Assembly: GCA_014377145.1 (NCBI GenBank)
Contig: JACMQE010000186.1
Coordinates: 1 to 16,220 of the forward strand
DNA from: Glaciimonas sp.
GTDB taxonomy: Bacteria > Pseudomonadota > Gammaproteobacteria > Burkholderiales > Burkholderiaceae
Reading direction: 5' to 3'
DNA length: 16,220 bases
Positions 15,556 to 16,220 of the stretch are shown piece by piece. The notes under the pieces are model-generated. The model searched no databases and was not told the DNA's origin. It saw only the letters and a program-made list of their open reading frames with translations. Every line of letters starts with the position of its first letter. Positions within the stretch are counted from its first letter, which is position 1. The position numbers and the translations under genes are program-made.

Positions 15556-15658
15556 TTCTCTCACAGAAGGGTAGAACAATTCCACGCAAAATAGGCAACT
15601 GCATTGCAATTTTGGGGGATAATTAAATTTTATTTATTCTTCTCACATGTGTCCTGGC

Positions 15659-16220
15659 ATGACCACTGACATCAAACTTAAAACCAGCGCACACACTTCT
15701 GCAACACCAAACCAATCTGAGCCACGAGCACCAGGCGCAACGCTCGCTGAAGAACAACTGCGCATGGCGTTGGTGCGCGTCACGGGCGCGCGAATAAAAG
15801 TGCTGACTGTCCTGCTAGAAGCGCGCTGCGCGGTCTCACATCAAGACATGCAAGATTTATTTGTCGAGATGGATCGGGTGACCTTGTATCGCGCACTTGA
15901 CTGCCTGACCGATGCTGGTCTGGCCCATAAAATTGCCGGCGATGACCGTGTATTCCTCTACAGCGCCGGCGCTGAGCACACCGAATCCATATCTGCCGAC
16001 CCTACACTCCACGCACAGCATCAGCATGGGCATTTTAAATGCACCCGTTGTACGAAAGTATTTTGTCTGGATGGAAGCGGTGAGGCGGGATTTTTGGGCG
16101 ACGTATTAGCCCCAGTTAAATCCACCCAAGCGGGGAAAGAAACGACGACAGCATCACCGGCAATGCTACGTCAGCATTTACAGCAAGCCTTGCAGGACTC
16201 TCTCGGCAAAGGCTTCGAAG
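15659..16220 (+). CDS. Fur-family transcriptional regulator (possibly Zur-like), 3' end outside window
   Basis: About 187 residues are visible with no stop before the window edge. A winged-helix region (about 32-105) contains SHQDMQDLFVEMDRVTLYRA and GLAHKIAGDDRVFLYS, typical of the Fur family. A metal-binding segment follows, HQHGHFKCTRCTKVFCLD (121-138), with Cys128 and Cys131 as a CxxC pair. A second CxxC expected near the C-terminus is beyond the edge. After LDGSGE comes a 40-residue low-conservation stretch (KSTQAGKETTTASP) before QHLQQALQDSLGKGFE, longer than in classic Fur. Start ATG 15659 (MTTDIK) was chosen; ATG 15647, four codons earlier, is possible. Neither has a clear ribosome-binding site. 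In relatives such a gene often neighbours a CobW GTPase, which would suggest zinc; that is inference. Confidence 0.85.
   Translation, partial: MTTDIKLKTSAHTSATPNQSEPRAPGATLAEEQLRMALVRVTGARIKVLTVLLEARCAVSHQDMQDLFVEMDRVTLYRALDCLTDAGLAHKIAGDDRVFLYSAGAEHTESISADPTLHAQHQHGHFKCTRCTKVFCLDGSGEAGFLGDVLAPVKSTQAGKETTTASPAMLRQHLQQALQDSLGKGFE

Noticed and set aside
1..16220. CRISPR arrays, tRNA or rRNA genes, toxin-antitoxin or defence systems, complete insertion sequences
   Set aside because: Looked for on both strands by eye. No regularly spaced repeats, cloverleaf-like sequence, transposase or defence-type domain was seen.

Overview
The window looks like a chromosomal segment of a betaproteobacterium in Burkholderiales, most like Oxalobacteraceae. 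The pointers are gene order (ahcY / holin-like membrane gene / metF; metK divergent from two LpxL-type acyltransferases and dapF; DUF484-xerC-Fur), a classic Burkholderiales trimeric porin signal peptide, and an S-adenosylhomocysteine (SAH) riboswitch before ahcY. Base composition looks lower in G+C than is usual for the family. Several conserved housekeeping genes carry disabling lesions, so I infer a lineage in early genome reduction. The assignment rests on recognition alone, with no database search.

Layout. 1-637 (-): N-terminal part of a soluble lytic transglycosylase with an apparent in-frame deletion. 671-1297 (+): 5-formyltetrahydrofolate cyclo-ligase. 1369-4269 (-): one transcription unit with promoter, SAH riboswitch, ahcY (one in-frame amber), an intact 114-aa membrane protein, and metF (three stops and two frameshifts), with the last two joined as TAAATG. 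4398-5477 (-): AI-2E/PerM family membrane protein. 5478-5823: non-coding, with a 10-bp perfect hairpin and a 103-bp MITE-like inverted-repeat element directly after metK. 5824-6981 (-): intact metK with a predicted promoter and structured leader. 7146-7169: a perfect 24-bp palindrome between the divergent metK and lpxL units. 7265-9015 (+): two overlapping LPS lauroyl/acyl transferases. 9117-9983 (+): dapF. 10073-11758 (-): Sel1-repeat protein. 11759-12484: AT-rich non-coding region with a strong nested hairpin. 12485-13660 (+): porin with a 32-bp perfect palindrome in its coding sequence, followed by a terminator. 13866-14535 (+): DUF484 pseudogene. 14551-15555 (+): xerC. 15659-end (+): Fur-family regulator, cut by the window edge.

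How it fits together. Three genes concern the activated methyl cycle and its folate supply: MetK makes SAM, AhcY removes SAH, and MetF supplies 5-methyl-THF. Only metK is intact. If the ahcY amber is real, the SAH riboswitch now controls an operon whose two enzymes are both broken, and the cell would depend on imported methionine and another SAH disposal route. Cell-envelope genes (acyltransferases, dapF, porin) and the chromosome-dimer recombinase XerC appear intact. I found no CRISPR array, tRNA, rRNA or complete insertion sequence.
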